Below are positions 8,870-16,233 of a stretch of DNA of 37,579 nt, in pieces (position 1 is the stretch's first letter; every line of letters begins with the position of its first letter). This DNA is from Mesorhizobium sp. LSJC280B00 (GTDB lineage: Bacteria; Pseudomonadota; Alphaproteobacteria; Rhizobiales; Rhizobiaceae). A program made the translations under genes and the position numbers. Under the pieces are notes generated by a model, which was not told where the DNA came from, made no database searches, and saw only the letters and a list, made by a program, of their open reading frames with translations. Location: NCBI RefSeq assembly GCF_000502835.1, contig NZ_AYVL01000001.1, forward strand, positions 110,165-147,743, given 5' to 3'.

Positions 8870-9423
8870 ACAGCAGATCCTTGCTGGCCAAAGCCAAATC
8901 CTGAACCGCCATGGTTAAGGAAATGCTTTCGATCGCGGCCCGCGCATGCCACGGCTCGGTCAGCTTCTCCGTCGATGGTCTTGATGGTTGTCACTGGCGA
9001 GAGGGGATATGAAACGGGTCGAGCGCCGGCACTTGCAACAGCGTTCCCTCGGCCTCGCGTTTGCGATGAGGGGTCAGCGAACATGGTGGTGAGCACAATA
9101 TGCCGCGATCCGACCAATAGGCTGCACCGTTCTCGACCTTACCTTCATGATAGCAAAAACCGGCCGTCCGCCAGAGCAGGCGCATTCGCCACAGCGATAG
9201 GTGTCAGGTCGTGCGAGCACGAGGCAATCCTATTTCGGTGTTCTGCTCTCTCTTGCCGAATTTAGCCTGCGTCGTGGCAATTGCAAAATCCGCGTGACAA
9301 AGTTTGACGTTTACGTAAAAAGAAGATGGACAGGAACTCCGAAAGCAGATGATTTTGCATCGGTACAGGTCTTAAGTAGACCTGCCAGACTGGGGAGGGC
9401 CGGACTGAGGAGGAGCGAGCGCC
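8870..9423. other. 554-base gap between the lysozyme gene and the acyl-CoA dehydrogenase gene
   Basis: I see no convincing gene or structured RNA here. Short frames exist on both strands, but they lack ribosome sites and family resemblance. The right-hand 120 bases hold the palindrome at 9304-9319 and presumably the promoter of the acyl-CoA dehydrogenase operon. Confidence 0.5.
9304..9319 (+). promoter_or_regulatory. LiuR-like palindromic operator
   Basis: TTGACGTTTACGTAAA, an inverted repeat built from TT(G/T)ACGT halves, about 105 bases upstream of the acyl-CoA dehydrogenase start. MerR-family LiuR regulators of branched-chain amino acid and fatty acid catabolism bind very similar sites. 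The first six bases also match a -35 box (TTGACG). The site is seen directly; the regulator is inferred. Confidence 0.5.
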
Positions 9424-11187
9424 ATGTATCGGGCACCGGTCGAGGAAATCGCCTTCACCCTGAAGCATGTCGCCGGCTTGAAGCCGGCGCTCGATGCAGG
9501 CATTTTTGGCGAACTCGGCGAGGACCTTGTCGACACCATTCTGGCCGAGGCCGGCCGCTTCGCCAGCGAGGAGGTGGCGCCGCTCTACACGGTCGGCGAC
9601 CAGCACGGCGCGGTGCTCGACGGCGCTGCCGTCACCACCCCGCCCGGCTGGAAGGAACTTTATCGCCGCTGGATCGGCGGCGGCTGGAATGCGCTGTCCG
9701 CGCCTGAAGCGTATGGCGGCCAGGCGCTGCCGGCCATGCTCGGCGTCGCCGCGCTCGAAATGTGGAACTCCGCCTCGATGGCGTTCGGCATCGCCCCGAC
9801 GCTGACCATGGGCGCCGTCGAAGCACTCGACAAACATGGCTCGCAGGCACTCAAGGCCAGATATCTGGAAAAACTGGTCTCCGGCGAATGGATGGGCACC
9901 ATGAACCTGACCGAGCCGCAGGCAGGCTCGGACCTGAATGGCTTGCGAACCCGCGCCGAACCGGCCGGCGACGGCACCTACCGCATCTTCGGGCAAAAGA
10001 TATTCATCACCTATGGCGAGCACGATTTCACCGACAACATCATCCATCTGGTGCTGGCGCGGCTGCCGGACGCGCCGGCCGGCACGCGCGGCCTGTCTTT
10101 GTTCCTGGTGCCGAAATTCCTCGTCGGCGACGATGGCGCGCTGGGCAGGCGCAACGACGTCTTCTGCTCCGGGCTGGAGCACAAACTGGGCATCCACGCT
10201 TCGCCGACCTGCACGATGATTTATGGCGATGGCTTCGAAGGCAGCAGGCCCGGCGCGATCGGCTGGCTGGTCGGCGAGGAGAACAAGGGCCTCGCCTGCA
10301 TGTTCACCATGATGAACAATGCGCGCCTTGCCGTCGGCATGCAGGGCGTCGCGGTCGCCGAGGCGGCGACGCAGAAGGCGCTCGCCTATGCAAACGACCG
10401 CCGGCAAGGCAAAGCGGCAAGCTATGGCGGTGCCGGCATGGCGCCGATCGTGCATCACCCCGACATCCAGCGCAGTCTTCTGACCATGAAGACGCTGACC
10501 CAGATTGCCCGTGCCATCTGCTATTCCTGCGCCCACGCCATCGATCTCGCGTCACAGAGCGAAGATGCAAAGCACTGGCAGGAGCGCGCCAATCTGTTGA
10601 CGCCGCTGGCCAAGGCGTTTTCGACCGATGTCGGCGTCGAGGTCGCCTCGCTTGGGCTGCAGGTGCATGGCGGCATGGGGTTCATCGAGGAGACAGGCGC
10701 CGCAGCACTTTATCGCGACGCGCGCATCGCGCCCATTTACGAAGGCACCAATGGCATCCAGGCGATCGATCTGGTGACGCGCAAGCTGCCGCTCGGCGGC
10801 GGCCGGCATGTGCATGGCTACATCGCCGAACTCAAGGCCGTCGCCGATGCGCTGCGAGCGTCGAACCTTGAAGGCTTCGGCCGCACCGCCGATCGCCTCG
10901 ACCAGGCGCTCGACGACCTCTCCCAGGCGACCCGTTTCCTGCAAGACCTGCTCGACCAAGGCCGTTCGGACGAGGCGCTGGCCGGCGCGACACCCTATCT
11001 CAGGCTGATCTCGCTTGCCGCGGGCGGCGCCTATCTGGCGCGCGGCGCGCTTGCCGACCAAAACCGCATCGCGCTTTGCCGGTTCTTCGCCGAGAACCTG
11101 CTTGGCGAAGTGGGCGCGCTGAAGGAGCGCGTCGTCGGCGGCGCCGACAGCCTTGCCGTTGCCGGCAAGCCGCTGATTTCAGCCTGA
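9424..11187 (+). CDS. Acyl-CoA dehydrogenase with extra C-terminal domain
   Basis: FAD enzyme making a trans-2-enoyl-CoA from an acyl-CoA, the first step of a beta-oxidation-like pathway. 587 residues, the long class with an added C-terminal domain (PF12806 type), to which DmdC-like methylmercaptopropionyl-CoA dehydrogenases also belong. Seen: MNLTEPQAGSDL (about 160-172), IFITYGEHDFTDNI, SLFLVPKFL, LEHKLGIHASPTC, QVHGGMGFIEETG, and the catalytic-base segment PIYEGTNGIQ (E440). The enoyl-CoA hydratase gene follows 53 bases later, so the two steps are encoded together. The likely control site is the palindrome at 9304-9319. The chain length of the substrate cannot be told. Confidence 0.92.
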   Translation: MYRAPVEEIAFTLKHVAGLKPALDAGIFGELGEDLVDTILAEAGRFASEEVAPLYTVGDQHGAVLDGAAVTTPPGWKELYRRWIGGGWNALSAPEAYGGQALPAMLGVAALEMWNSASMAFGIAPTLTMGAVEALDKHGSQALKARYLEKLVSGEWMGTMNLTEPQAGSDLNGLRTRAEPAGDGTYRIFGQKIFITYGEHDFTDNIIHLVLARLPDAPAGTRGLSLFLVPKFLVGDDGALGRRNDVFCSGLEHKLGIHASPTCTMIYGDGFEGSRPGAIGWLVGEENKGLACMFTMMNNARLAVGMQGVAVAEAATQKALAYANDRRQGKAASYGGAGMAPIVHHPDIQRSLLTMKTLTQIARAICYSCAHAIDLASQSEDAKHWQERANLLTPLAKAFSTDVGVEVASLGLQVHGGMGFIEETGAAALYRDARIAPIYEGTNGIQAIDLVTRKLPLGGGRHVHGYIAELKAVADALRASNLEGFGRTADRLDQALDDLSQATRFLQDLLDQGRSDEALAGATPYLRLISLAAGGAYLARGALADQNRIALCRFFAENLLGEVGALKERVVGGADSLAVAGKPLISA

Positions 11188-11240
11188 CGTTCGCACGCGC
11201 CGATATTCACAAAGGCCCGAAATTCACAAAGGACGAATCC

Positions 11241-11993
11241 GTGACAGACCACATCCTCGTCGAGCGCCAGGGCGCCATCCAGATCATCCGCATCAATCGT
11301 CCGGACAAGAAGAACGCGCTGACCCGCGCCATGTACGCGACGATGTCGGCGGCTCTTGCCGGCGGCGACGCGGATCCGGCGATCCGCGTCCATGTCTTTC
11401 TCGGCGTGCCCGGTGCCTTCTCGTCCGGCAACGACCTTGCCGATTTCATGATTGTCGCCTCGGGCGGTGAAGGCGGTACCGAGGTCTGGGATTTCCTGAT
11501 GGCGCTGGCCAAGGTGGAAAAGCCGATGGTTTCCGGTGTCGACGGCATTGCGGTCGGTATCGGCACCACGCTCAACCTGCATTGCGACCTGACCTTCGCC
11601 ACGCCGCGCACAATGTTCCGAACGCCCTTCGTCGATCTCGGCCTTGTGCCGGAGGCAGGATCGAGCCTGCTCGCACCGCAGATCCTCGGCCGCCAAGGCG
11701 CCTTCGCGCTGCTTGGCCTCGGCGAGGGCTTTTCGGCCGAGAGGGCGAAGGCCGCCGGGCTGATCTACGAAGTGGTCGAGGAGAGGGAACTCGAAGCATC
11801 GGTATTGGCGGCGGCGGGCCAGATCGCCGCCAAACCGCCGCAAGCGCTGAAGATCGCGCGCGACCTGATGCGCGGCTCGCGCGACGCCCTTGTCGAGCGC
11901 ATCGGCCAGGAAAGCCAGCATTTCCGCGAGCGGCTCAAATCCGACGAGGCCCGCGCAGCCTTGACGGCCTTCATGACCAGGAAGAAGGCCTAG
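11241..11993 (+). CDS. Enoyl-CoA hydratase/isomerase family protein
   Basis: Crotonase-fold enzyme expected to hydrate the enoyl-CoA made by the upstream dehydrogenase. 250 residues. It has the N-terminal INRPDKKNALT, the oxyanion-hole segments AFSSGNDLADF and GIAVGIGTTL, and FVDLGLVPEAGSS with a glutamate at the place of a catalytic acid. The start is a GTG at 11241 with AAAGGA 7 bases upstream. The leader holds a 17-base imperfect tandem repeat (ATTCACAAAGG at 11205 and 11222) that duplicates this ribosome site. A strong terminator follows, closing the operon. Confidence 0.9.
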   Translation: MTDHILVERQGAIQIIRINRPDKKNALTRAMYATMSAALAGGDADPAIRVHVFLGVPGAFSSGNDLADFMIVASGGEGGTEVWDFLMALAKVEKPMVSGVDGIAVGIGTTLNLHCDLTFATPRTMFRTPFVDLGLVPEAGSSLLAPQILGRQGAFALLGLGEGFSAERAKAAGLIYEVVEERELEASVLAAAGQIAAKPPQALKIARDLMRGSRDALVERIGQESQHFRERLKSDEARAALTAFMTRKKA

Positions 11994-12020
11994 ACCTTCT
12001 GGCCTTGTCTCGCATCGTGG

Positions 12021-12050
12021 ACCCGCCGGCAGCAACCGGCGGGTTTTCTT
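12021..12050 (+). terminator. Rho-independent terminator after the acyl-CoA operon
   Basis: A perfect 9-bp stem, ACCCGCCGG and CCGGCGGGT, with a six-base loop, followed by a T-rich tail (TTTCTT). It lies 28 bases after the hydratase stop. Confidence 0.9.
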
Positions 12051-12065
12051 GCCATGATCTCTTTG

Positions 12066-12365
12066 TCACATCGCCATTTTTTTACATTCGGCCTGGGCCT
12101 TTGCCGAAGACGTGTCGATCATGAATGTCTTGCCTTTGGCGTCGGTCATCAACATCATGCAATGCTTGATCGGTTTCGCCATTTTCATCATTTCGGCGCT
12201 CATCTTCGCGTCGGGCATCATGGTGCCCATATGCCCATCGGGCATGATCGCCATGACCTCCCCACCCTTCATCACCGTCATTGTCCCCATCGCGTCCTCC
12301 GCAAAGGCTTGCGAAGCGAAAAGGCAGGCAAGACCGGCCATCGTGACCAACCTGAGTGAATGCAT
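12066..12365 (-). CDS. Small secreted methionine-rich protein
   Basis: A 99-residue protein that I do not assign to a family. Signal peptide MHSLRLVTMAGLACLFASQAFA, then a mature chain of about 77 residues with many methionines (GTMMPDAKMSAEMMKMAKP, HCMMLM) and two cysteines (in KHCMM and AECKKM). Methionine clusters in exported proteins often bind Cu(I), so a periplasmic copper or redox role is possible, but there is no copper gene nearby. The start has a near-perfect AGGAGGAAGCA site immediately upstream. It converges on the enoyl-CoA hydratase gene. Confidence 0.8.
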   Translation of the reverse strand: MHSLRLVTMAGLACLFASQAFAEDAMGTMTVMKGGEVMAIMPDGHMGTMMPDAKMSAEMMKMAKPIKHCMMLMTDAKGKTFMIDTSSAKAQAECKKMAM

Positions 12366-12551
12366 TGCTTCCTCCTGAATTTGCGCCGGCGGCGCGTTGA
12401 GCCCTTCCCTGGTTCGTTCCGGCAAGCTGGAACGTTTCACGCACACGAGATCGTGATAGTGGGAATTGGAAATCCGGCAGAAGCGGCCCGGCCTTGGCCG
12501 CCTTCATGACCGGGAAGAAGGGCTGAAAAAATGGGCGCCGGTGCGGAAGCT

Positions 12552-12583
12552 GCCGATCTCCCCCCCTTGTGGGGGAGATCGGC
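12552..12583. repeat. Short palindromic repeat, same family as in glyS
   Basis: GCCGATCTCCCCC pairs with GGGGGAGATCGGC around a short loop. It lies 17 bases downstream of the pdxH stop and may act as its terminator. Confidence 0.75.
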
Positions 12584-12599
12584 GCTCCACCGTCGTGCC

Positions 12600-13217
12600 C
12601 TACGGATAAAGCCTCACCTTGTCCCAACCGCCCTCGGCGTTGCGCGAAAACACCACACGGTCGTGCAGCCGGAACGGACGGTCGTGCCAGAACTCGATGG
12701 TCTGCGGCACGATGCGGAAGCCTGACCAGTGTTTTGGCCGCGGGATGTCGCCGATCGCGTGGCGCGCCGTGTATTCGGCGACCGCTTTTTCTAGCGCGAA
12801 GCGGCTCTCCAGCGGCCGCGACTGTTTGGAGGCCCAGGCGCCGATGCGGCTGCCGCGCGGACGCGTCACGTAATAGGCGTCGGCTTCGGCGTCGGTGACG
12901 ATCTCCACCGGGCCGCGCGCTCGCACCTGCCGGCGCAGCGATTTCCAGTGGAAGCACATCGCCGCTTTCATGCTGCCAAGAATCTCACGGCCCTTGGCAC
13001 TCTCGAAGTTCGTGTAGAAGACAAAGCCGCCCTCATCGAACCCCTTAAGCAGCACCATACGCACATTCGGCATGCCTTCGGCATCAACGGTCGCCAGCGC
13101 CACGCTGTTGGGGTCGTTGATCTCGCTCTTCGTCGCGTCGTCGAGCCACGCCGCAAAGAGCCGGAACGGCTCCGCCGCCTCGGTAAAGTCACCGCTTGTT
13201 AACCCGGTTTCGCTCAT
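12600..13217 (-). CDS. pdxH: Pyridoxamine/pyridoxine 5'-phosphate oxidase
   Basis: FMN enzyme that oxidises PNP or PMP to pyridoxal 5'-phosphate in vitamin B6 synthesis and salvage. 205 residues. Seen: [20 protein letters not shown] (FMN-binding strands), [41 protein letters not shown], and the C-terminal signature [15 protein letters not shown] ending in RLYP. The start [11 protein letters not shown] is the usual family N-terminus; upstream in-frame codons extend the frame but look non-coding. It is divergent from the surface lipoprotein gene with only about 40 bases between, so the promoters overlap. Confidence 0.95.
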   Translation of the reverse strand: MSETGLTSGDFTEAAEPFRLFAAWLDDATKSEINDPNSVALATVDAEGMPNVRMVLLKGFDEGGFVFYTNFESAKGREILGSMKAAMCFHWKSLRRQVRARGPVEIVTDAEADAYYVTRPRGSRIGAWASKQSRPLESRFALEKAVAEYTARHAIGDIPRPKHWSGFRIVPQTIEFWHDRPFRLHDRVVFSRNAEGGWDKVRLYP

Positions 13218-13256
13218 AGTTTTCCCAAATTTGTCGCCGGCTGGGGAGATTGCCGA

Positions 13257-13718
13257 TTGTCGCGTATCGCGCAAGCTTTTGACAGTGGGCAATGGAGCGT
13301 TATCGCTTCGGCCAGCGCCAAAGCCATGATCGTGATAATCGTCCTGCCGCTTGCCGCCTGTGGTGGCGGCGGCTTCAGCCTGGAGCAGGCGGAGGTCGAC
13401 CGCTCGGTGCTGACCGCGAGCACGCCGGCCTCAGTCATGTCGCTCGATCAAGACCGCGCCTCCGATCAGGCCACGATCCGCAACGCCGTGTCCTCCGCTG
13501 ACGTCGAGCAACTGGCTGGGCAGGCCGTTCGCTGGGCGAATGCCGACACCGGCTCGCGCGGCTCCATCACCGAGCTGGCGGAATTCAGGGCTAACGGCGA
13601 GACATGTCGTCGCTTCACCGCATCGCGCGAAAGCTTCGACGGCGTCGCGCTGTTCAAAGGCGAAATATGCCTGGCCGGCGGCAGCATCTGGCGCATACAG
13701 GACTTCAAGGCGCTCTGA
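13257..13718 (+). CDS. RT0821/Lpp0805-family surface lipoprotein
   Basis: A predicted outer-membrane or surface lipoprotein of unknown role. 153 residues from the TTG at 13257. A hydrophobic stretch [12 protein letters not shown] gives a lipobox with cysteine at about residue 35, then GGGGF. The C-terminal half ([47 protein letters not shown]) is the conserved domain, with three cysteines. The start is uncertain: the TTG gives a long n-region, while the ATG at 13326 would leave only a short signal. It lies divergent to pdxH and upstream of dnaJ, an arrangement that I believe is conserved in related genomes. Confidence 0.78.
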   Translation: MSRIAQAFDSGQWSVIASASAKAMIVIIVLPLAACGGGGFSLEQAEVDRSVLTASTPASVMSLDQDRASDQATIRNAVSSADVEQLAGQAVRWANADTGSRGSITELAEFRANGETCRRFTASRESFDGVALFKGEICLAGGSIWRIQDFKAL

Positions 13719-13818
13719 TTTTCCGCCGGCAACATGGTGGTAAGCCACTGGAATTCCTTCCTATGCGAGCGCATATAGGAGGCGATTATGGACTCACTCC
13801 TTCTCCAGGGCAGTAAGC

Positions 13819-14748
13819 ATGCGCGACCCCTATGAGGTGCTGGGCGTTGCCAAGAACGCATCGGCCAAGGACATAAAATCCGCATACCGGAAGCTCGCCA
13901 AGAAGTATCATCCGGACCAGAATCCGGATGATCCCAAGGCGAAGGACCGTTTTGCCGCCGCCAACCAGGCTTACGAGATCGTCGGCGACGAGAAGAACCG
14001 GGCGGCATTCGATCGCGGCGAGATCGACGCCGACGGCAAACAGCGTTTCCAGGGTTTCGAAGGCGCGGCCGGCGGCGCCGATCCTTTCGCCGGTTTCCGC
14101 CGGCAGCAAGGGCCGGGCGGCGCGCATTTCGAATTCCGCACGGGCCGTCCCGGCGGCGATCCGTTCGACGGCAACAGCGACATCTTCAGCCAGATCTTCG
14201 GCGATGCTTTCAGCCAGCAGCGCGGCGCCGGCACCGGCGGCCGCCGTCAGGCCCCGACCGCCGCCGATCTCAACGTGACGCTGGACGTCACCATCGAGGA
14301 GGCCGCCACCGCGGAGAAGGTGACGGCGATGTTCCCCGACGGCCGCAAGATGGCGGTCAAGTTGCCGGCCTATGTCGAGGACGGCCAGACCATCCGGTTG
14401 AAAGGCCAGGGTGAGCAAGGACCGGGGCAGCCGGGCGATGCGCTGGTTAAAATCCGTTTCCGCCGGCACCCGCGCTACCGCGTCGAGGGCCGCGACCTGC
14501 ATGTCGACCTGCCGGTGGAACTGGCCGATGCGGTGCATGGCGCCAAGGTGGCGGTCGAAACCCCGACCGGCAGGATTGCGGTCAACGTCCCCCCTTGGTC
14601 GAGCTCGGACAAGGTTCTGCGGCTGAAGGGCAGGGGCCTACCGGAAAAGGCCGGCGGTCACGGCGACCTCTACGCACACGTGCGGCTGATGCTGCCGGAA
14701 GGCGGCGACGCCGAGCTCGAGGCGCTGATGCGCCGTAGAAAGGGCTGA
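13819..14748 (+). CDS. DnaJ C-terminal domain protein (CbpA-like co-chaperone)
   Basis: J-domain co-chaperone that stimulates a DnaK-type Hsp70. 309 residues. The N-terminal J domain has the invariant HPD (31-33) in [11 protein letters not shown] and the QAYEIVGDE helix. A Gly/Phe-rich linker follows (about 70-140). There is no CxxCxGxG zinc finger, so this is type II. The two beta-sandwich substrate domains follow: [37 protein letters not shown], the [20 protein letters not shown] region and [11 protein letters not shown]. This gene marks the left border of the apparent island. Confidence 0.93.
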   Translation: MRDPYEVLGVAKNASAKDIKSAYRKLAKKYHPDQNPDDPKAKDRFAAANQAYEIVGDEKNRAAFDRGEIDADGKQRFQGFEGAAGGADPFAGFRRQQGPGGAHFEFRTGRPGGDPFDGNSDIFSQIFGDAFSQQRGAGTGGRRQAPTAADLNVTLDVTIEEAATAEKVTAMFPDGRKMAVKLPAYVEDGQTIRLKGQGEQGPGQPGDALVKIRFRRHPRYRVEGRDLHVDLPVELADAVHGAKVAVETPTGRIAVNVPPWSSSDKVLRLKGRGLPEKAGGHGDLYAHVRLMLPEGGDAELEALMRRRKG

Positions 14749-14786
14749 CGGTCGAAAAGGCTGGCGCTTAATGCCGTGTGTGTAAA

Positions 14787-14814
14787 GCGGGCACTCCGGG
14801 GTGGGCATGCCCGC
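14787..14814. terminator. Possible hairpin between dnaJ and the YcaO gene
   Basis: GCGGGCA (14787-14793) pairs with TGCCCGC (14808-14814) across a 14-base loop, between the convergent ends of dnaJ and the YcaO gene. There is no T-tract, so termination is only possible. Confidence 0.3.
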
Positions 14815-14825
14815 GACCATCCGGA

Positions 14826-16064
14826 TCACAATGGAAAGGGAACCTCGTTGATGGCCTGGGAAACTGATGGCTTCAAACCTAGGCGCACAGGAACATCATA
14901 GAGCCTGCCGCCGCCCAACCGGGGCTTGGTAGGACGAAGTCCAGGTACAAACACTCGTGCAACAGGCGATTCGGCGTTGTGCGTCAGGTTGACCGCGAAG
15001 ATCTCAAGTTCCTGCTCGTGGCAGATGTCGAGGCAATAGTTCCAATCCAGTCGCAACTCGGCCGACGAGGCCTGAACTGCTGAATTGCCGGAAAGGTGAG
15101 GAAGGCGATGAATGTTCTCGTCCATGTGCCACCGATAGAGGTGCAGCGCGCCGGGGGTGAAGGCCGCCGTGCCGGACGTATCGGCGTTCCGTTTGAGCAG
15201 GGTAAGGTTCGCCTCACATTCTGCAAGTTCCCCCACCGCGCGCCGGGCCGCCTCCGACATGGATCGTCCGGCCGCGAATCCGAACGCAATCGCGTCACCG
15301 CCCACGTGATGAGAAATTGCAGCGACAATGGGGATGGGCAGGTCAAGCGTCAGGAGCAGAAGCCGCAATTCGCGGTTCTGCGTCAGCAGCCAATCGGCGT
15401 ACTGGGACGCCAGTCCATCCGACAGCGAAGTCAGGTCTATCCGAGGCAGAACCAGCCGATTGTACCACCATATGGCTGTTGCATCGCGCTCCACGACTTC
15501 GCAGAAGCCGCGCACGACCGCGTCCTCTATGCTCGATCCCCTCGCAAGACCATTGGAGTCCGCCGGGGGCAGACCTGATGACTCATCGTTGGGATACCCG
15601 AGAAAGCACAATCCCGCAGGCACCCAGGCCTCGCTCGTGCTGAAGCGCGGATCGCTCCGGATCCAGTCCAGCGGCTGCGACCTGCGCCAGCGGATCGGGA
15701 CCGCGCGGCTATCATCGACGTTTTTGTTCCAATGCAGCCGCTCGCAATACTGCGCATCACTGAAAAGTGTGAGTGCAGGCGGCTCGATCACGCGCCCGCG
15801 CAATTCGCCGGCGCGGGCGCGTGAGAGTCGCTCATGAGGGATCATCTGGGCGAAATAGGTTTCATCGGCCTCATACCCGCAGGCGGTTGCCGCCTCCTGG
15901 GTGGTGTTGCCCCACCCTGACACAAAACGAGAAGGTCTGGCCCCTCGGACGGGGCCGACCGCGACCGTGATCGGGCATCTGAGCGTGGGATCGGTGATCA
16001 CGATGGGGCCGTAAACCAGGCTTGACCCGCCGGCCCCTGCCTCGGACGCCCGCCGCTCCGGCAT
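14826..16064 (-). CDS. YcaO-domain enzyme, SagD-type (thiazole/oxazole-forming cyclodehydratase-like)
   Basis: ATP-dependent backbone-amide activating enzyme; family members cyclise Cys/Ser/Thr in ribosomal peptides or make thioamides or amidines. About 412 residues. SagD-like features: RFVSGWGNTTQEA near residue 50 in place of the usual SGKG loop; the first ATP/Mg motif as EADETY (E65, E68), where the common arginine of EAIERY is threonine; a strong second motif, SSIEDAVVRGFCEVVERDA (E180, E189, E192) then WWYNRL; EAARRAVGELAECEAN (about 271-285); and the C-terminal FVPGLRPTKPRL, GGGRLYDVPVRLG, ending EVPFPL, which recalls the proline-rich tail of azoline-forming YcaOs. A TTG at 16082 is an alternative start; the ATG at 16064 has GAAGGG upstream. 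No E1-like/Ocin-ThiF or dehydrogenase partner is adjacent. Substrate unknown. Confidence 0.88.
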   Translation of the reverse strand: MPERRASEAGAGGSSLVYGPIVITDPTLRCPITVAVGPVRGARPSRFVSGWGNTTQEAATACGYEADETYFAQMIPHERLSRARAGELRGRVIEPPALTLFSDAQYCERLHWNKNVDDSRAVPIRWRRSQPLDWIRSDPRFSTSEAWVPAGLCFLGYPNDESSGLPPADSNGLARGSSIEDAVVRGFCEVVERDATAIWWYNRLVLPRIDLTSLSDGLASQYADWLLTQNRELRLLLLTLDLPIPIVAAISHHVGGDAIAFGFAAGRSMSEAARRAVGELAECEANLTLLKRNADTSGTAAFTPGALHLYRWHMDENIHRLPHLSGNSAVQASSAELRLDWNYCLDICHEQELEIFAVNLTHNAESPVARVFVPGLRPTKPRLGGGRLYDVPVRLGLKPSVSQAINEVPFPL

Positions 16065-16233
16065 TATGGACCCTTCACCCAAGCACGGCCCTCACATGTT
16101 CAATCCTCTACAGTATCGGCACCAATTGCTCATTCGCACGCTGACACGCACTGGAGTATGATGCAAACTCCTGCGAGACGCTTTGATATCGTCAAGCCGA
16201 CGTCGAACATAATATAACCCGCCGAGGGAGAGA

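Noticed and set aside
8991..9185. 64-codon minus-strand frame in the lysozyme/acyl-CoA dehydrogenase gap
   Set aside because: No ribosome site, no signal peptide or family, and amino-acid composition like random GC-rich sequence.
16083..16233. Strong sigma-70 promoter for the cyclase gene
   Set aside because: TTGATA at 16183 and CATAAT at 16208 are 19 bases apart, too weak a match to list as a feature.
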